Assembly (NCBI GenBank): GCA_018500005.2
Contig: JAHBAP020000076.1
Coordinates: 1 to 6,616, forward strand
Reading direction: 5' to 3'
DNA length: 6,616 bases
Origin: Mycobacterium sp.
GTDB taxonomy: Bacteria > Actinomycetota > Actinomycetes > Mycobacteriales > Mycobacteriaceae
A program made the position numbers and the translations under genes. Shown here piece after piece: positions 5,955 through 6,616 of this stretch; the stretch's first letter is position 1, and every line of letters begins with the position of its first letter. Below the pieces are notes generated by a model. The model was given only the letters and a program-made list of their open reading frames with translations, was not told the DNA's origin and searched no databases.

Positions 5955-6419
5955 TCAGCCGACGGGAGCGATGAGCGTCTGGCCGGCCTCGACCGACGCC
6001 GAGTCGAGCTCGTTGAGTTCGAGGATCCGCTGCACGACCTGTGCCGTCGGCGCCCCGGGCGCCACCCGGGCTGCCAGGTGCCCAAGGGTTTCCCCGGCCC
6101 TGACCTGGACGACAGCCAACTGGTCCGCGGCCGGGACCGCGGCAACTGCCCGACCCCCGCTGAAGTGTCCGAGGAAGCCGAGCCACAGCGTGATCAGGGC
6201 GGCCACGCAGGCCAGTCCGACACTGACCGTCGTGCTGACCGGGCGGCGGGTGTGGACCGCCCGCGACAACCGGACCCCGTTGCCGCGGTACTGCAACGGC
6301 GCGACTGTCGGTCGCACGATTGCCGGCCCGTAGTGCATCGTGCGGCGGCGGACTGCCGGACGCGCACAGGCACCGGGCCACTCCATCAGCTGTCGATCGT
6401 CGAGGACCGTCATGGTCAT
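5955..6419 (-). CDS. LysM-domain membrane protein, Rv2719c/ChiZ family
   Basis: The 154-residue product has three parts. Residues 1-60 are polar, rich in Arg (11 Arg, no Lys) and Pro, and look disordered and cytoplasmic. One membrane helix covers about 62-84 (VSTTVSVGLACVAALITLWL). Residues 102-151 are a periplasmic LysM domain beginning AVVQVRAGETLGHLAARV and ending AGQTLIAPVG, which should bind peptidoglycan. M. tuberculosis Rv2719c (ChiZ, 165 aa) has the same layout; it is damage-inducible, interacts with the divisome and blocks division when overproduced. The ATG at 6419-6417 has GGAGG six bases upstream (6426-6430). A second ATG at 6413 is also possible, given a second, AAGGA, site. Its promoter region carries both LexA boxes and a PafBC-type motif, so expression should rise after DNA damage and pause division. 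nrdR follows it. Confidence 0.93.
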   Translation of the reverse strand: MTMTVLDDRQLMEWPGACARPAVRRRTMHYGPAIVRPTVAPLQYRGNGVRLSRAVHTRRPVSTTVSVGLACVAALITLWLGFLGHFSGGRAVAAVPAADQLAVVQVRAGETLGHLAARVAPGAPTAQVVQRILELNELDSASVEAGQTLIAPVG

Positions 6420-6436
6420 TCCTTTCCTCCGGCAAT

Positions 6437-6452
6437 TCGCTCTGGTGTTCGA
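6437..6452. promoter_or_regulatory. Weaker third SOS (LexA) box candidate
   Basis: TCGCTC-TGGT-GTTCGA matches the mycobacterial SOS consensus TCGAAC-N4-GTTCGA at 10 of 12 positions; the right half is perfect. It lies just upstream of the LysM ribosome site, 23 bp centre to centre from the box at 6460-6475. The palindrome TGTTCGAACA (6446-6455) overlaps its right half. Confidence 0.35.
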
Positions 6453-6458
6453 ACATTA
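6453..6458 (-). promoter_or_regulatory. Candidate LexA-controlled -10 for the LysM gene
   Basis: TAATGT on the minus strand fits TANNNT. Transcription would begin near 6446, giving a leader of about 27 bases. The -35 zone 17-18 bp upstream (about 6476-6482, TCGGAC) is weak. The SOS boxes at 6460-6475 and 6478-6493 would cover this promoter, so LexA should repress it. It would be a second promoter beside the one at 6503-6525. Confidence 0.4.
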
Positions 6459-6459
6459 C

Positions 6460-6475
6460 TCGATCATGTGTTCGA
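6460..6475. promoter_or_regulatory. SOS (LexA) box A
   Basis: TCGATC-ATGT-GTTCGA matches the mycobacterial LexA consensus TCGAAC-N4-GTTCGA at 11 of 12 positions. It lies between the LysM gene and the expected position of lexA, where M. tuberculosis also has LexA control. It sits on top of the candidate LysM promoter at 6453-6458. Confidence 0.85.
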
Positions 6476-6477
6476 GT

Positions 6478-6493
6478 CCGAACATTTGATCGA
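6478..6493. promoter_or_regulatory. SOS (LexA) box B
   Basis: CCGAAC-ATTT-GATCGA matches the consensus at 10 of 12 positions and lies 18 bp centre to centre from box A. It overlaps the proposed -35 of the rightward (lexA) promoter, so LexA bound here would block its own gene's transcription. Confidence 0.7.
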
Positions 6494-6512
6494 GCGTGTC
6501 CGACGATAGAAC
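6485..6512 (+). promoter_or_regulatory. Candidate rightward promoter (probably for lexA)
   Basis: TTTGAT (6485-6490) and TAGAAC (6507-6512) are separated by 16 bp and resemble a SigA promoter. Transcription would begin near 6519 and run off the window. Box B overlaps its -35, as expected for an autorepressed lexA. The identity of the downstream gene is inferred from gene order in M. tuberculosis, not seen. Confidence 0.4.
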
Positions 6513-6525
6513 CCGGCACCGACAT
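6503..6525 (-). promoter_or_regulatory. RecA-independent (PafBC-type) DNA-damage promoter of the LysM gene
   Basis: On the minus strand ATGTCGGTG (6525-6517) is followed by exactly eight bases and then TATCGT (6508-6503). The published mycobacterial RecA-NDp motif is tTGTCRgtg-N8-TAnnnT; every upper-case position and the spacing match, and only the first, weakly conserved base differs. PafBC activates such promoters after DNA damage without RecA/LexA. Transcription would begin near 6496, just before box B, with a leader of about 77 bases to the LysM ATG. Confidence 0.75.
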
Positions 6526-6616
6526 TGATGGTGTTCAACCGGATGGGTTGATGATGGACTGGCCCGTCCGCTGCTGGTGGTGACCCTCGCACTGACTGAC
6601 GCCCTGCTGGGTTGTC
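6513..6616 (+). other. Right-edge leader region with tiny ORFs; no clear gene
   Basis: No lexA coding sequence (conserved TERQRTIL...REIGDAVGL region) is visible before the window ends. What can be seen are two very short frames: ATG 6528 to TGA 6551 (MVFNRMG) and ATG 6551 to TGA 6583 (MMDWPVRCWW), joined by a TGATG overlap. A GTG at 6580 overlaps the second stop and stays open to the edge. They may be chance frames in a leader. Confidence 0.3.

Noticed and set aside
5815..6525. A 236-codon minus-strand frame overlapping nrdR and the LysM gene.
   Set aside because: It overlaps both better genes in another frame, is Arg/Gly/Pro-rich without domains, and begins inside the promoter and SOS-box region.
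1..6616. Mobile element, CRISPR array, tRNA or rRNA.
   Set aside because: I saw no transposase or integrase reading frame, spaced repeats, tRNA-like cloverleaf or rRNA sequence; gene order is that of a conserved mycobacterial core region.

Overview
The window looks like chromosomal DNA from a mycobacterium. Several proteins are recognisable as the sigB/ideR neighbourhood of Mycobacterium tuberculosis (Rv2708c to Rv2719c, leading up to lexA). The DNA is GC-rich, mycobacterial -10 elements (TANNNT) are present, and the sequence just before sigB matches an ECF sigma promoter. Compared with the H37Rv order as I remember it, sthA (Rv2713), Rv2715 and Rv2717c are missing from their usual places. 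That suggests a non-tuberculosis species, possibly of the abscessus/chelonae type, but the species assignment is inference.

Layout, left to right. At 1-171 (minus) is the 5' part of a DUF3039 gene. At 258-656 (plus) is a small two-helix membrane protein (DUF3099). At 805-1761 (plus) is sigB, behind a clear SigE/SigH-type promoter, followed 60 bp later by ideR (1822-2517, plus). A DUF4192 gene (2514-3563, minus) converges on ideR and the two share a 4-base CTAG as both stops. A 161-bp divergent region with two inverted repeats and a second possible SigE/SigH-type promoter leads to a PAC2-family gene (3725-4699, plus). This is followed after 35 bp by a PhzF-family gene (4735-5430, plus) that looks leaderless. 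PhzF runs tail-to-tail, overlapping by 22 bp, into nrdR (5409-5867, minus). Upstream of nrdR is a LysM membrane protein of the Rv2719c/ChiZ family (5955-6419, minus).

The last 197 bp hold no clear gene. They form a dense DNA-damage control region with two good and one weaker LexA (SOS) box. On the minus strand there is a nearly perfect RecA-independent (PafBC-type) promoter motif driving the LysM gene. lexA probably begins just beyond the right edge on the plus strand, but it is not in the window.

Taken together the region is a stress and homeostasis hub: general stress sigma factor (SigB), iron control (IdeR), dNTP supply control (NrdR) and damage-induced division control (LysM protein with the lexA region). 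I see no mobile element, tRNA, rRNA, CRISPR array or phage gene. The most informative signals are regulatory rather than new protein families.
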